In this document: positions 38,677 through 51,098 of the stretch, piece after piece
How positions within the stretch are numbered: position 1 is the stretch's first letter
Layout of the letters: each line of letters opens with the position of its first letter
Assembly: GCA_963691815.1 (NCBI GenBank)
Contig: OY829654.1
Location: forward strand, 9,882,298 to 9,946,297
Direction of reading: 5' to 3'
DNA: 64,000 bases
Source of the DNA: Echiichthys vipera
Lineage: Eukaryota; Chordata; Actinopteri; Perciformes; Trachinidae
The notes under the pieces: generated by a model
What the model was told of the DNA's origin: nothing
Databases searched by the model: none
What the model saw: only the letters and a program-made list of their open reading frames with translations
Position numbers and translations under genes: made by a program

Positions 38677-41600
38677 ATGGCGTCTGCCTTGGACGATGAT
38701 GAGATCCTTAACGATGATTATTATTCCCTGCTAAACGTCAGAAGAGAGGTACAATGTGCAGTTGTGATCTGAACAGATGTGTGTGCGGGTGCATGTACGA
38801 GTCATTCTATAAACTTGCTCAGGCTGATCTTTAAAGGTTTCGCGTATAATCACATGTAACTTTAGCTAGGTAGCTAGCGTGTGACCCTCGACATTGGTTT
38901 GTGTGCTGTGACTCCTCGGCTGGAGACTTTACAGGGCACACAACAGGTTGTGTTGTTGCCACGTTACCAACAGGAGTTGTTAGTCTCGAAGTAAGATAGA
39001 GAATCGTGTGTTACTGCGGTAACCTGGGAGCCAAATGATAACAAAGTGACAGTTATTTTCAGTTTCATAACTATCACTTGGATCCTGTGGACAGTGCTAC
39101 TGCTAACTAAGTTAGCTAATGCTACAACTTCAAGGCTTCATCCTGAAACCATTTACAGTTGATCGGAAAAAAATAGGCTATAAATGTTCTCTAATGTTTG
39201 GGATCAGACACGTTGAGTCCATCTGGATTTGTAAAGCAGAGAAGATTATGATCATATGCAAATGTGGCATAAAAATAACTCACAGGGACATGCTGTTCCA
39301 AAGCGACTAAATATGCTACACTTTAAAAGCTAATGTTGCTTTCAAGTGGGGGAGCAGTATGGGAAAGATCATTACATACTTCACATTTAAGAATACGTTT
39401 GGAAAATGTTCAACCCATCCCATTGAATGTGAATTTGTAGAGAACAGTTTGTACTACAGCCAATGTTACAGAGATATAATGATGTACCCTGAATTCAAGC
39501 AGCAACTTGATTTTGCTTTTGCTGACTGTTTTGTTCACAAGTTGAAAGAGAGTGTCAGTACAAAACTGCACTTTAAAATGTTACCATCATTCTTTTTTTA
39601 AATGGGGCCTTGTGTGTTCAGTTCAATTTGTTTAATACATTAATGGTTGGACAATACTGTAAGCAGTTATTTGAAGATGTTCAAATAAGTGATGAATGAT
39701 CAGTAAATGAAGTTGATCTGCAGCAACATTCTGTCGTGTGTGTTATTGTTGATCAAGTTTCACTTTACCTTTATTTACTTTTACTTACTGTTTACACTCC
39801 TTTATTATTTCTCATTATGCATATATACATTTAAATAATTCCCTTCACATTTAGTTTACATTCAGTTTTATTCAATTGCAATACACATTATATTACTTTA
39901 TTTCTATCCTATTTATATACAGTATATATCAGCCCTATATCTTAACTTTTGTTTTGTCTTCACCTCAGGTTTTACTTTTACTTTCATGATTTGAGTTTGT
40001 GCCTGAGGCCTCAGATTTTCATTACCTAACAAATACTTCTGTAATTGTGCCCATCACAAATGGAGTACCTTGAAGTTATCCCAAAAGTTTTCTCTTTTTA
40101 ACATTTCTCCATTTCAATGATGTGCTTCAGGCAACACAGGATGAGCTGAAGGCGGCATACAGACGACTGTGCATGCTGTATCACCCAGACAAACACCGAG
40201 ACCCTGAACTCAAGAGTCAGGCAGAACAGCTTTTTAACCTTGTACATGAAGCTTATGAAGGTAAGCATCATAGAGTTAACCCCCTATTCAGCAACACATG
40301 AAGCTCATGTTGTGATCTACAGTATTTAGAAATATAAACATTCTGTTTATGAATATAATTGGTGATTATTCATGTCTTTCTAGTGCTTCGTGACCCACAG
40401 GCACGAGCTATCTATGACATCTATGGCAAGAGAGGACTGGATGTTGACGGTTGGGAGGTAAGTTCATAAGTGACTGTCATGGCCAATAATTCATAAACAA
40501 GCCACCACATGCAGTTAGAAACGATAGCGATTATGTTGATTGACAGTCAAGGTAATGACGAACCTCTCAGGTGCAATGTGGGTAGGAAGAATTGAAGCCT
40601 TGTGGGACCAGCTCAGCTGAATTTTAAAAGCATGATTGTCAGGCTTACCTCTTGTATAAAAATAGTGTTTTTTTATTTCACTATTAATGTCATATACACA
40701 GAAGAATCCAGTTAATCAACCACACTGTATAGGCATAATATTTTGACAGTGCCGTCTCATTAATGGAGCCTGCACTCTTACCACACAACTTTTCTATGCT
40801 GTAGGAAATTGCCTCCTTTACCTGCATGAACTAGTTCTTCTTTTGCTGTAACTCTTTATCTTCACCATGTGAAGCAGCCTATCCACCGTTTCCCCCTGCT
40901 TTCAAGTCATATCTTCTCACTGCAGGTGGTGGAAAGGAAAAGAACCCCTGCAGAGATTCGAGAAGAGTATGAGCGCCTTCAGAAAGAGCGGGAGGAGAGA
41001 CGGCTTCAGCAAAGGACCAACCCAAAGGTATGTTCGCACGAAGATAACAAGCCTCTCACTACGCATCTTGTGCATACTATATACATCATTAATCAACAAT
41101 ACTAATTCCTGAACTTGTTATTTGCAGGGAACTATTAGTGTGGGTATTGATGCCACAGACCTTTTTGACCAGTATGAGGAGGATTACGAGGATATGGCTG
41201 GAGGGGGAGTTCCACATGTGGAGATCAACAAGATGCATATATCACAATCTATAGAGGTAATGGATCGCTCCAGAACTTACATGAGGTTTCCTACAGTATG
41301 GTTTCTATTTGAAAGAGTTGTGACCACAGGTAAATTTGTGATAGTTGTTATGGAAGGTTTTCAAGCTAAGACTTACTGTTTTATGTGTTCTACTCCAGGC
41401 TCCTCTTACCACAAAAGACACAGCCATTTTGTCTGGCTCCTTGTCAACCCACAATGGAAATGGAGGTGGCACCATTAACTTGGCCTTGAGAAGAGTCACC
41501 TCAGCCAAGGGGTGGGGAGAGGTAGAGCTTGGTGCTGGAGACACCCATGGGCCTCTCTTAGGAATGAAGATTTTCCGAAACTTGACGCCTCGATTGTATG

Positions 41601-44600
41601 TTTTAAAACGCAAGATAAAAGAAACCATTACTTTGTGTTTTGCTACTACAACATGAACAATTCAGTGGTTTTTATTTATTGTTTACCTCAGCTTTGTGAC
41701 CGCTCAATGTGGGCTCCAGTTTTCATCCCGAGGCGTGCGTCCCGGGGTTTCCACGGTGCTGGCCCGCCACCTAGACAAGAACACTATGGGCTATCTGCAG
41801 TGGCGCTGGGGCGTCCAGTCATCTATGAACACCAGCATAGTCAGGGACACCAAGAGCAGCCATTTCACCTTCGCAATGCAGGTTAGCAGACAGCATTTAA
41901 ATTTAATGTTAGCCAAGACACCATCAAGTCGACAGTTGCTTGTCAGGGTTGAGCCGAAATGATTATTTACTTTTTTTTTCTCTGCAGCTTGGCGTACCTC
42001 ACACTTTTGTGATGATGAGCTACCAGTACAAGTTCCAGGATGATGACCAGACAAAGATAAAGGGCTCAGTAAAGTATGTGTTACTTGGAGAATGTAATAA
42101 TCATAGGCTCATATTAAGACCCCTGTTGTAGGGGCGCTCCGATAACTTGGGGAGTAGCTTACTTCGTAGAGAGCACCCACCATGCATTGAGGCTGAGTCA
42201 AGGGCTGTGCAATATGATAAGATGTATCAGCAAAACAAGATAAAAATGCCTATCAGTTTAATCTATTCTATTGCGTGTCGAAAAAACAGCAGGTGAACTG
42301 TGTTACAGCAACATATGCGTAATTTGGTTTATGCTTTACAGTGTTATCTTTTCATGTGCGAACAAAGTAGGAGTGAACCATAAAGGTGCTGTTTAGCGAA
42401 AATGGCGTATACAAAAATAGGCTTTACCATGTGGTTATATTAATTCAATTCAATTTTATTAATAGTGCCAAATCATAACAAAAGTTATCTCAGGACACTT
42501 TACAAACTAGGTAAAGACCACACTCTATGATAAACATAGACCCAACAATTCCCCCGTAGAGTACGGTGGCAACGAAAGCCTTCCCTATAACAGGCAGGAA
42601 CCTGCACAGACCCAGCTCTGTGGAGGACGACATCTGTCTGCACCGGTTGGGAAAGAAGAAAAGGAGAGAGAAAGAGAGAAAAGACAGAACAGATGGACAG
42701 AGAAAGACAAAGACAGACACAAACAGGGACAGATACACTTCCAGTAACTATGATAATATCTATAGTAATGTGAATATGACTTATATGTTATGGCAGTTAA
42801 TACAGCAGAATAGTAGAAACAAGCAGAGCTAAGGTTATAAATTATAATAGTAGCAGGAAGCGTCATGCAGGACCACGGCAGCAGGCACCACCACGATCAG
42901 CAGAGACCTGCGAGACGACAAAGCACAAACAACTCTGGGGAAGACGTTGAATAAGTAACATGCATTGATGAGACATATTACACATATGCAACATTGTTAT
43001 CGAAATTTGAAATGACCTACATTGGGCTAAAAGATTTTGGCCGTATCTCCCCTGCTTTCCTGTCTCTTTCCAAGCTATCAATTTCCAAAAAAGTAGAAAT
43101 GCCCCCCAAAAATCAAAGACAGCAGTTGTGGGTCATAATTTGATTTGTATAGCGTCAGTCTGTTTGTACAGCACCTCAAATTTCTTTCTATTTCAATATA
43201 CAAAAAAGTTTTTGTGCAAAAACTTTGAAGATTCAACTAAACTTGACTCTAGATAGCAATAGTGACTTTGTGTTTATGTTGCAGATCAGGTTTCTTTGGG
43301 ACCGTGGTAGAGTACGGTGCTGAGAGGAAGATCAGTCGACACAGTGTTCTCGGGGCCACCGTCAGCGTGGGAGTGCCCCAGGGTGTCTCTCTCAAGATCA
43401 AGTAAGTGCACCTCTTTGCTCCAGTTTCCTGTTTGATGCAGGTTCCAGAGGGTTTTCCTCATAGCACTGTTGCCATGGCACCCATAGGAATCGAGCAGGA
43501 CATCATGCCAGCCAGTCCAGTGAATTTTCAACAAGTTGTGTCTGCACTGGTGATGCATCTTTGAGCATGTAAACACAGGACTGTTGGTCCAAGTTGGTTC
43601 TTGACTAAGAGTTTAAAAATGAACATACAGTTTACAGACATAGTACAAGTATATATGTACGATGTCTATTTGGGACAGTTCTCAAACATATGTGGAACAA
43701 TCAGCACATAATTCTCACTGTCCAGTCTTATCTAGAGTATGGCACTCATTTTGCAATTTTAGCCATGTAGCTGTGTGTAGCTGAGATAATACAGTATGTG
43801 TTACTACTATTACTTTTGAAGCCTGTGAATGTTCTCATTCGTCCAGGTCATCGTTATCCTCAAAGCAATTTCAGTCAAAAACAACTGGACTGGTTGTTTG
43901 TCTAGGAAGACGTTTCAGCCTGGTCAGATGTGTACATGAACTGATGAAGCCTCTTGGATGAGAGGTGAAACGTCTTCCTAGACAAACAACCAGTCCAGTT
44001 GTTTTTGACTGAAATTGCTTTGAGGATTACTTTTGAATGTGACTTTAATATTGTGACATGTTCAGACATAAATTCCCACCAATATTACATGGAATATCCA
44101 GCCAGTAAGTTGCCATTCAGATATAAATAATGAAACCAACACTTTATCTGCAGACTAAACCGAGCCAGCCAGACATATTTCTTCCCCATCCACCTGACTG
44201 ACCAACTCCTGCCAAGTGCTGTATTTTACGCCACAGTTGGACCACTGGTTTTCTACCTCGCCATCCAACGGCTTGTTATTCGGCCCTATGTGCGGGCCCA
44301 GAAAGAAGAGTAAGAAACCTCCACTAAGTTGGCTCTTTCATGCAAGAAATGTTAGAGCAGCACATGTATTATTATGGCCAAATTTTATGAGCTAATTTAA
44401 TTTCTCCATTTTTCTTGCAACTCACCAGGGACTTGGAGAAGCAGCGGGAGGGCGCAGCCTCTAATATAGCCAAGAAGAAACAGGAGGCAGAGGCTGCTGT
44501 GAGTATTTTTACAGACTTGCATTTGGTACCAACCCTACATAGTGGTTCACTGTGAGATAAGAGATGTAGGTATTATGGGGTTACTGTCGTGAAATATTAC

Positions 44601-47371
44601 AAGTCTCATAGCAGTCAGACGAGTGGGCTAAAATGGGATTAGATAAGATGCAAAGTCTTAGTAAAATTCATTAGTATAATCCATATGATGTGAAATCTCA
44701 TTGTTTGTGTCGGTCTCCTTCCCTTCCTCTGTGTGCCTTTTTCATCTCTAAAGGTCTTGCTCATGCAGGAGTCTGTGCGCAGGATTATTGAAACTGAGGA
44801 GTCTAGAATGGGTAAGATCAGTAATATTTAAGGGATGAGCTTATCCTGGGAATAATGTTTTTTAAGCAGGTTGTCAAACTATTTGATTCTCTTACATTCT
44901 GAACAGATTTTTAATATGCTTTAGGTGAAATAGGGTTGGGCGATATGTTAAACATTTCCTACCAGACAGTCATCCCAGCAACCGGTAATATTAATATATT
45001 CATGCGGGTGTGTGCAGTGAGCGTGTACGTTCCACTAGCGCTCTCATTAGCTTAATTGCCTTTTTAAAACCATCGTAAAAAAACACACTTTATTCAGACT
45101 CGTCAGAAACAAAATAAAACTCACCAAAACTGTCTTGGTTTATCTTTCCACTGTCCTAACAATCGGCAATATTCGTTTGGTCGGAATTAGTCTGAATCAC
45201 CAGATTAGACTGTTGTGATAAGGCCTGCCATTGGCCGCCTATATGGCTATCTCTGCTGTCTGTTTTGCAAGGGCACCGTCGCTGTATCCCAAGACGATTG
45301 TAATTGGTTTAAAGAAATACAAATAAGGCAGAACATACAGTATATTTCCCTATCCCAGAATTTTAACTAGTCCAGACTCTTCTCCTGTGCTACCAAAGCA
45401 CTGTGAAGAGGTCTGGCAATGAGGAACTAGGTCAAAATAAACCCTTAATTCACAGAGTTTAAATGAAAACATGCTGGTTCTACACGGCGTAACTGTCAGT
45501 CCGTGCGTTAATAAAAATCTTAAACAAAGCAGAACACATGCCGTTAGTGATCTTCTTGAGCTGTACTGAAATCTACACCTCTAGTGTGTGGGCCTTTCTT
45601 TTGTAGTGTGAGAAGACATGCTGATAATATCTAGTGTGGTTTTGTGGAGAGCTTTTAAAATAGGGTTAAAAATTGTTAATAAAAGAAATGGAGTTAATTG
45701 GATTTTTTAATAACCCACCAGCTTCTTTTTTGACAAGTGACAATTGGCGCTTTTTGGTTGGCTTTTGATAAGTACACCAACAAAGAGTTTCACAAGACAC
45801 AGTATCATTTTCAGCTTGGAGAGTTACGTAAGGGATAATTGGCTTATGACACCTGTCATTGTAGAGGTCGCTTTAATTTTAGAACCATCAGATGTTCCAC
45901 AGACTTTGCACTTGTAAAGTAACAGTTGATAGCAGGCGGAGTGTGTCTGTGTGTAATGACAGACACACAGCTCCTTCTCATTATTCAGTGGACCACCACA
46001 CTATGAAATGGTTACAGCGTTGTTTATGCAGCCATCAATTAAAATGAATTGCAAGTTTTTTTGTTACATGCGTGCTAAATAATTTCTACAAACAAGTCTC
46101 AAAATGGCACAAGCTCCGTTTCTATTAATTATGTGGCTAAAATGGATTCTAATTATTCTATAGTGAAAATTGGGATTTGTGTTGTACTTTTCTACCAATC
46201 TATTAAAAATCTGTCTGAATTTCTGAAATCTACTCTTAAATTGCCAGAAAATATAATTCAATATATTGTAATACTCTAGGCAAGGCAATATATTGTGTTT
46301 TTATATGAAATCTAATTTTAGGAAACACCACCATATGCCTGCATTGTTATGTTGGAGTGGAAGAGTCATATGGCTGAAGATATTACGACACTACTATCCA
46401 GCGGTCGGGGTGAACCACCAAAATGCACCACCGTGTGCCACGAATCTTTGCGTGTAAACGATTAGTTATAAAAAGTGTTTGATACAGTATCACAAAACAT
46501 TATATGGCGATTAACTGCATAAATATATTCTTATGCCCCTACTCTTAAATCAAACTAAGTAGGCCATTGACTAACCTTTTGAAACAGATTAAAAAAAAAG
46601 AACCTGTTAATACTTTACATTTCCTTGATGTTGCTTCATTAAACCAGGTCTCATCATCCTCAACGCCTGGTATGGCAAGTTTGTGACAGACAACAGCAGG
46701 AAACACGAGAGGGCAAAGGTCATCGATGTGACTGTGCCACTGCAGTGTCTGGTGAAAGACTCTAAACTCATTCTCACTGAGGCCACAAAGGTAAGATTTC
46801 AATAAGTATATATGTAAGTGTAGCAAACCGATGTCTTTAACTTGCTGTTTGATGAATCTGTCTGCTGGTGCTGCTGGTGCATGACCTTCGGCTGTCTTTC
46901 CAGTCCGGACTCCCTGGTTTCTATGACGCCTGCGTGGGGGAGGAGAAGAGCCTGAAGGTGCTGTATCAGTTCCGCGGAGTCATGCATCAAGTCCTGTCAG
47001 GAGACACAGAACCACTCAGGATACCAAAGCAATGTAAGGCCAATGCAGTATACAGCAGGGTATGGGGACTGTGTCACAGTTTTGCCCCCATTTATATAAT
47101 ATTTAGCTACTTCAGTGCAGGTTTAATGATTTGGTGCATCATATACTTTCTTGAACTGTCTCACTGTTTTAGATCTTACTGACAGCGGGGGGACTTCACT
47201 TGAAACGCTAAGCCTTTGTAGATGTGTGTGATGCAACGTTTCTCAGAATAATTTATATTCAGTCAGAGAATGTCTCCTCAAATCCGCTATATTACGTGCC
47301 AGCAGCGTTATTCCTGACTTCTTTGTTCTTGTTTTCACTATGCAGCTCACAGGATTGACGCAGACACATAG
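38677..47371 (+). CDS. dnajc11: DnaJ homolog subfamily C member 11 (complete, 15 coding exons)
   Basis: Exons: 38677-38748, 40131-40260, 40384-40457, 40926-41027, 41128-41256, 41399-41595, 41692-41881, 41988-42073, 43285-43401, 44154-44309, 44429-44498, 44754-44811, 46648-46790, 46904-47033, 47346-47371. All introns are GT-AG and the phases agree. The total is 1680 bases, or 559 residues plus stop, equal to the human length. The J domain spans about residues 14-82, with Tyr-His-Pro-Asp-Lys and the catalytic HPD at 42-44, so Hsp70 stimulation should be intact. A charged helix (VVERKRTPAEIREEYERLQK) and a middle beta-rich region follow. A hydrophobic segment lies at about 388-408, then a Lys/Glu-rich coiled coil and the DUF3395 C-terminal domain ending IDADT. 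The family is mitochondrial, associated with the MICOS/SAM bridging complex and cristae shape. The start is the only ATG in frame, and the first exon gives MASALDDDEILNDDYYSLLN. Confidence 0.97.
42440..42990 (+). repeat. dispersed fish repeat, plus orientation (dnajc11 intron 8)
   Basis: It starts with attcaattcaattttattaatagtgccaaatcat and continues through cccaacaattcccccgtagag, acctgcacagacccagctct and gtctgcaccggttggg. This text is a very common interspersed element in percomorph genomes. The first 270 bases recur in opposite orientation at about 49990-50262. Small open frames in both copies encode similar peptides by chance of shared ancestry. The right boundary near 42990 is approximate. 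Confidence 0.75.
43858..44025. mobile_element. fold-back element with perfect 59-base inverted arms (dnajc11 intron 9)
   Basis: Arms 43858-43916 and 43967-44025 are exact reverse complements over 59 bases, separated by a 50-base loop containing ctgatgaagcctcttggatgagag. The arm text (cctcaaagcaatttcagtcaaaaac) recurs at 49715 in a second copy, so this is a dispersed element. No coding sequence. Perfect arms suggest recent insertion or gene conversion between arms. Confidence 0.85.
44930..46545. repeat. possible old DNA-element insertion filling dnajc11 intron 12
   Basis: Intron 12 (44812-46647) is the longest intron of dnajc11. Near its left end is tagggttgggcgatatg, which resembles the terminus seen at 30347. 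Near its right end, ggcgattaactgc and cttatgcccctactct could be the degenerate partner. The interior has no recognisable coding sequence. The evidence is thin, and the interval may simply be intron sequence containing several smaller repeats. Confidence 0.3.
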
Positions 47372-47765
47372 GAGCTCCTCCGCTGACCAAAAAGACTCAT
47401 CTCTCAGCTGTATGACAGAAGATGGATAAACATGTTTTAGATATGACACGGATTGGAGTCCTTGTTACTCAGAAATCGTGCATTTACATTTTTGTCTTTA
47501 TATTCATTTAAATATGCAGAGCGGGGTAAAAGCATCACAGACTGGATTGATCACAATTCAGTATCCATGGACAGGATTGTGGCCTGCTTGAAGTTTTAAT
47601 AATGTGCCACAAACACCGATGGCTACCATCTAATGATCCAGGTCTCCTGGTATGGCTTGGTATGGCTTGTAATTTATGATTGAGTTCTATGTACTGTATT
47701 GTACACAAACTGCAGTGCCTATCTGATTGAAGACAATGAATGCACCTCTGTTTATTTGCCATATT

Positions 47766-47771
47766 ATTAAA
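47766..47771 (+). terminator. dnajc11: candidate dnajc11 polyadenylation signal ATTAAA
   Basis: ATTAAA lies about 395 bases after the dnajc11 stop codon and is followed within about 40 bases by a T/A-rich stretch. It is a common variant signal and the first plausible one in the 3' flank. Cleavage site not determined. Confidence 0.45.
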
Positions 47772-47994
47772 ATCAGTCTCATATTGCTAAACATTTTGGC
47801 AAAAAAAAAAGTTTATTTTTGGATTGTTTTAAGTAATCGAAGCATTGCTGATTTGTCAGTTTTCTGAGGAAACTACTGAAATGTGTGGATTTGAATGATA
47901 ATATGTGGTGAAGACTAACAACAGCTGCTGATACAAAAGGCGAAGGTTATAAAAAGGCAGGAAAGGAATATCCACAAGTGACAAAGGTTAAATA

Positions 47995-48513
47995 CACACT
48001 TTATTAGGTGCACCTGTCCAACTGCTCGTTAACACACATTTCTAATCAGCCAATCCCATGGCAGTAACTCAACGCATTTAGGCATGTAGACATGGTGAAG
48101 AAGATGTGCTGTAGTTTAAACTGAGCAACAGAACGGGGAAGAAAGGTGATCGAAGTGATTTTGAACGTGGTGTGGTTGTTGGTGCCAGACGGGCCGGTCT
48201 GAGTATTTCACAAACTGCTGATCTACTGGGATTTTCACGCACAACCATCTCCAGGGTTTACAGAGAATGGTCCGAGAAAGAGAAAATATCCAGTTCTGTG
48301 GGAGCAAATGCCTTGTTTTAGTCAGAGGAGAATGGCCAGACTGGTTGGAGCTGATAGAAACGCAACAGGAACTCAAATATCCACTGGTTCCAAAGGAGGA
48401 ATACAGGAGAGCATCTGTGAACACGCAACACCACCTACTTTCTAGCAGAGAGGGAACAGCAGCAGAAGACAACACTGACACTTTATTAGGCACCAGGTGC
48501 ACCTAATAAAGTG
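47995..48513 (+). mobile_element. internally deleted Tc1/mariner-family element
   Basis: The left end cactttattaggtgcacctg and the right end caggtgcacctaataaagtg are perfect inverted repeats. Inside, a plus-strand frame (about 48150-48318) encodes a helix-turn-helix transposase N-terminus, with FERGVVVGARRAGLSISQTA then DLLGFSRTTISRVYREWSEK, ending at a stop. After a frameshift another piece reads RRMARLVGADRNATGTQIST. The catalytic DDE region is missing, so the element cannot move by itself. The right terminal repeat also partly duplicates itself (a second cactttattaggcac near 48478), leaving an imperfect palindrome. Confidence 0.85.
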
Positions 48514-49711
48514 GCCGGTGAGTGAAGATTCAAATGTAATTAAGAATGGAAAAACAATCGCAGTGCAACTTGTAATTGGATTATACTGTAGATTTTCTAC
48601 CTATGATTCTTAGCTTGATCTGGGTGAAATGTTCATGAATCTTCCTTGCCTTCACCTGTTTGCCAGTTTGTGTGCCACAAATAGAAAGCGGGGGATTAAC
48701 TGAAACCCCTACAAGGCCAAAGATTGCCTTACTGCCTGTGGAAATGCAATTTTGCGTTTTCAAGAATCATAACGAGTGGATCATACAGAGGGCTGCAGAT
48801 TAACCAAATGTTTCCTGGTGGATCAGGGGTACAATGCATTTACTGCACACAAAGGGTTTGAAACAGTAGTTGTCACAGAAGTGACAATTTTTAGTAGTAT
48901 AAATAGTATAACCTAATTAAAAAATGTCTTATTTTATTGCATTGAAAGTTAAATCTCAATAACACACTTCACAGTATTGTATAAGCCTACTGTCAGAATG
49001 TGTTACTTTAATACCAACTGATGTAAATTGTGTTGATTAAAGACCCACATCCCAGTAAATTCAAGAGGGAACTTTTAGATGAACTCCAATTGTTAATAGT
49101 TACATTAACAGTGATTGCATCTGGGATACATGACTGCAAATTGAGTGTTCACATTGTATTTCTTTATCAGGGGAATCTATATTTCAGTTGATTATCCTGG
49201 TGACCTATCTCATTAATTCAACTGATCGGAATCAATTTTAAAGATGTTTTTGTTCCTGTCAGTTCTTCCCTGTTTATCACTTACAAGTCAATCAGTCGCA
49301 CCTTCTGTCAGACCATTACACTTGCATTTAAAGTTTTCCAGGATAACTACTGTAGAGTTAGCCAATCTATTATCAAACCAGATAATCAGAAGAACTACAT
49401 AGTTGGAGATTACATTCAGGATTACACTCAGGAACATGTTGATGGATGGAGCCATTCAATTACTGATGGTGGTGATATACTACATTATATTTTAATAAGA
49501 TGTGCTATCATCATAAGCAGCAGATGGATAGATAAATACTTTGTCACAACATGAACAAAACTTAGTTTGGCGCAAACTCGAGGTTCCGTAACAAAAACAG
49601 AAAAGCACACGATACACAAACACTAGGAGTACACAAATATCTACAGTAAATATAAGAAGTATAACTATATAAAAAGTGCCTGTGAATGTTCTCATTTGTC
49701 CAGGTCCTCGT

Positions 49712-49818
49712 TATCCTCAAAGCAATTTCAGTCAAAAGCAACTGGACTTGGTTATTTGTCTAGGAAATAACCCAATAACCAAGTCCAGTTGCTTTTGACT
49801 GAAATTGCTTTGAGGATA
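49712..49818. mobile_element. second fold-back copy, near-loopless palindrome
   Basis: Arms 49712-49756 and 49774-49818 are exact reverse complements over 45 bases with only a 17-base loop. The arms share cctcaaagcaatttcagtcaaaa with the element at 43858, and the left flank (tgtgaatgttctcatt.gtccaggtc.tcgttat) is shared too. The central loop of the 43858 copy has been lost. Confidence 0.85.
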
Positions 49819-49989
49819 TATAAAAAGTGCATAAGAGATCATGTGTTGTAGCTGTGTGCCCCACTGTTAACAAAAAACACAAAGCAATTTCCACCCTCTT
49901 TCAGCTGCCGGCATGACACTGAGTAAATTGAGTAAATGCATTTTAAAAAATGAAATCTCTGCTTGCATATGGGAACACGTAATGCACTC

Positions 49990-50262
49990 CATCCAATTCA
50001 TCTCTCTGTCCATCTGTTCTGTCTTTTCTCTCTCCTTTTCTTCTTTACCAACCGGTGCAGACAGATGTCCGTCCTCCACAGAGCTGGGTCTGTGCAGGTT
50101 CCTGCCTGTAATAGGAAGGTTTTCGTTGCCACCGTACTCTACGGGGGAATTGTTGGGTCTATGTTTATCATAAATAAGTCAGAGTGTGGTCTTTACCTAC
50201 TCTGTAAAGTGTCCTGAGGTAACTTTTGTTATGATTTGGCACTATTAATAAATTGAATTGAT
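49990..50262 (-). repeat. dispersed fish repeat, minus orientation
   Basis: This is the reverse complement of the 5' 270 bases of the repeat at 42440. It has ccaaccggtgcagacagatg, agagctgggtctgtgcagg, ctctacgggggaattgttgggtct and ends gcactattaataaattgaattg. It carries no gene of its own. Confidence 0.75.
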
Positions 50263-50316
50263 TATGTGACGGAAAACTAAAGTGCTATTTCTCCAGCTAG
50301 AAGAATAAGGAGTAGC

Positions 50317-51098
50317 ATCCAGCTGCAGACCCGGAGCACAAGCCCCTCACTTGACACGAGCCCCTGGCTTGACGGAGGTGACGTATGATATGAGAAAGTA
50401 GGCGGGAATTTGAGCATACTCCCCGTCACGGCTGAAAATGATGAAGATAATGGAGACGTTTAAAAACAGCGCAAGCGTCGCTATGTTGATAATGTTGCTA
50501 ACTACATGCAATCTTGTCTCCCTAATTTATATCAAGCATTAACTAAACATAACTCAGTCATTTATTATTAATATAAATTGATATATTTTTTTTATATTTT
50601 TCAATTTTATTAATATTTATTGGCAGCCACAGGACTGTTGTGGTCGTGGACTGACTTCAAGTATCGTCCTTTTCTACTGCCAACTACTTTTATTTTGAAA
50701 TTTCACGTCACCCTGTTATAAAGGGCTTTTTACATTCTTTTTTTATTTAAGTTGCATTTCATTTTTGTTTCCTTTAAAACTTTGCAGATGTTTATCTTCA
50801 CTAAAACATCCACATTGTAATATATAATTTTAAATTTTATTTTTGTAATGTCACAAAATTCGGGACTAAATTAACTGTAAGATACACTAACTGATGAATA
50901 TACACTAACTATTTGTGAAGGACTGGGACCTGACTGAGGAGAATTGTATGTACTTTTTCAATAAAGTTAAAAAAAATGATTTCCTTTAACTGTTGCTATA
51001 TTTTATACGTTTTCAATTAAGTTTAAAAAACTTATTGCGTCAACTTCTGCGTCACTTCCGTCAAGCAAGGGGCTTGTGCTCCGGGTCTGCAGCTGGAT
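50317..51098. mobile_element. terminal-inverted-repeat element of unknown family, about 780 bp
   Basis: Ends 50317-50346 and 51069-51098 are perfect 30-base inverted repeats (atccagctgcagacccggag..). The similarity continues inward (cttgacggaggtgacg on the left, cgtcacttccgtcaag on the right) after an extra copy of about 18 bases on the left side. The interior is AT-rich without a transposase frame. It looks like a non-autonomous DNA transposon inserted about 0.7 kb upstream of the F-box gene start codon. No target duplication was confidently recognised. Confidence 0.75.

Noticed and set aside
41122..41478. Open frames around dnajc11 exons 5-7 as independent proteins
   Set aside because: They are dnajc11 exons extended into introns.
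49913..50217. Similar peptides encoded near 42.5-42.9 kb and 49.9-50.2 kb, suggesting a gene family
   Set aside because: Both are chance frames in two copies of a dispersed repeat.
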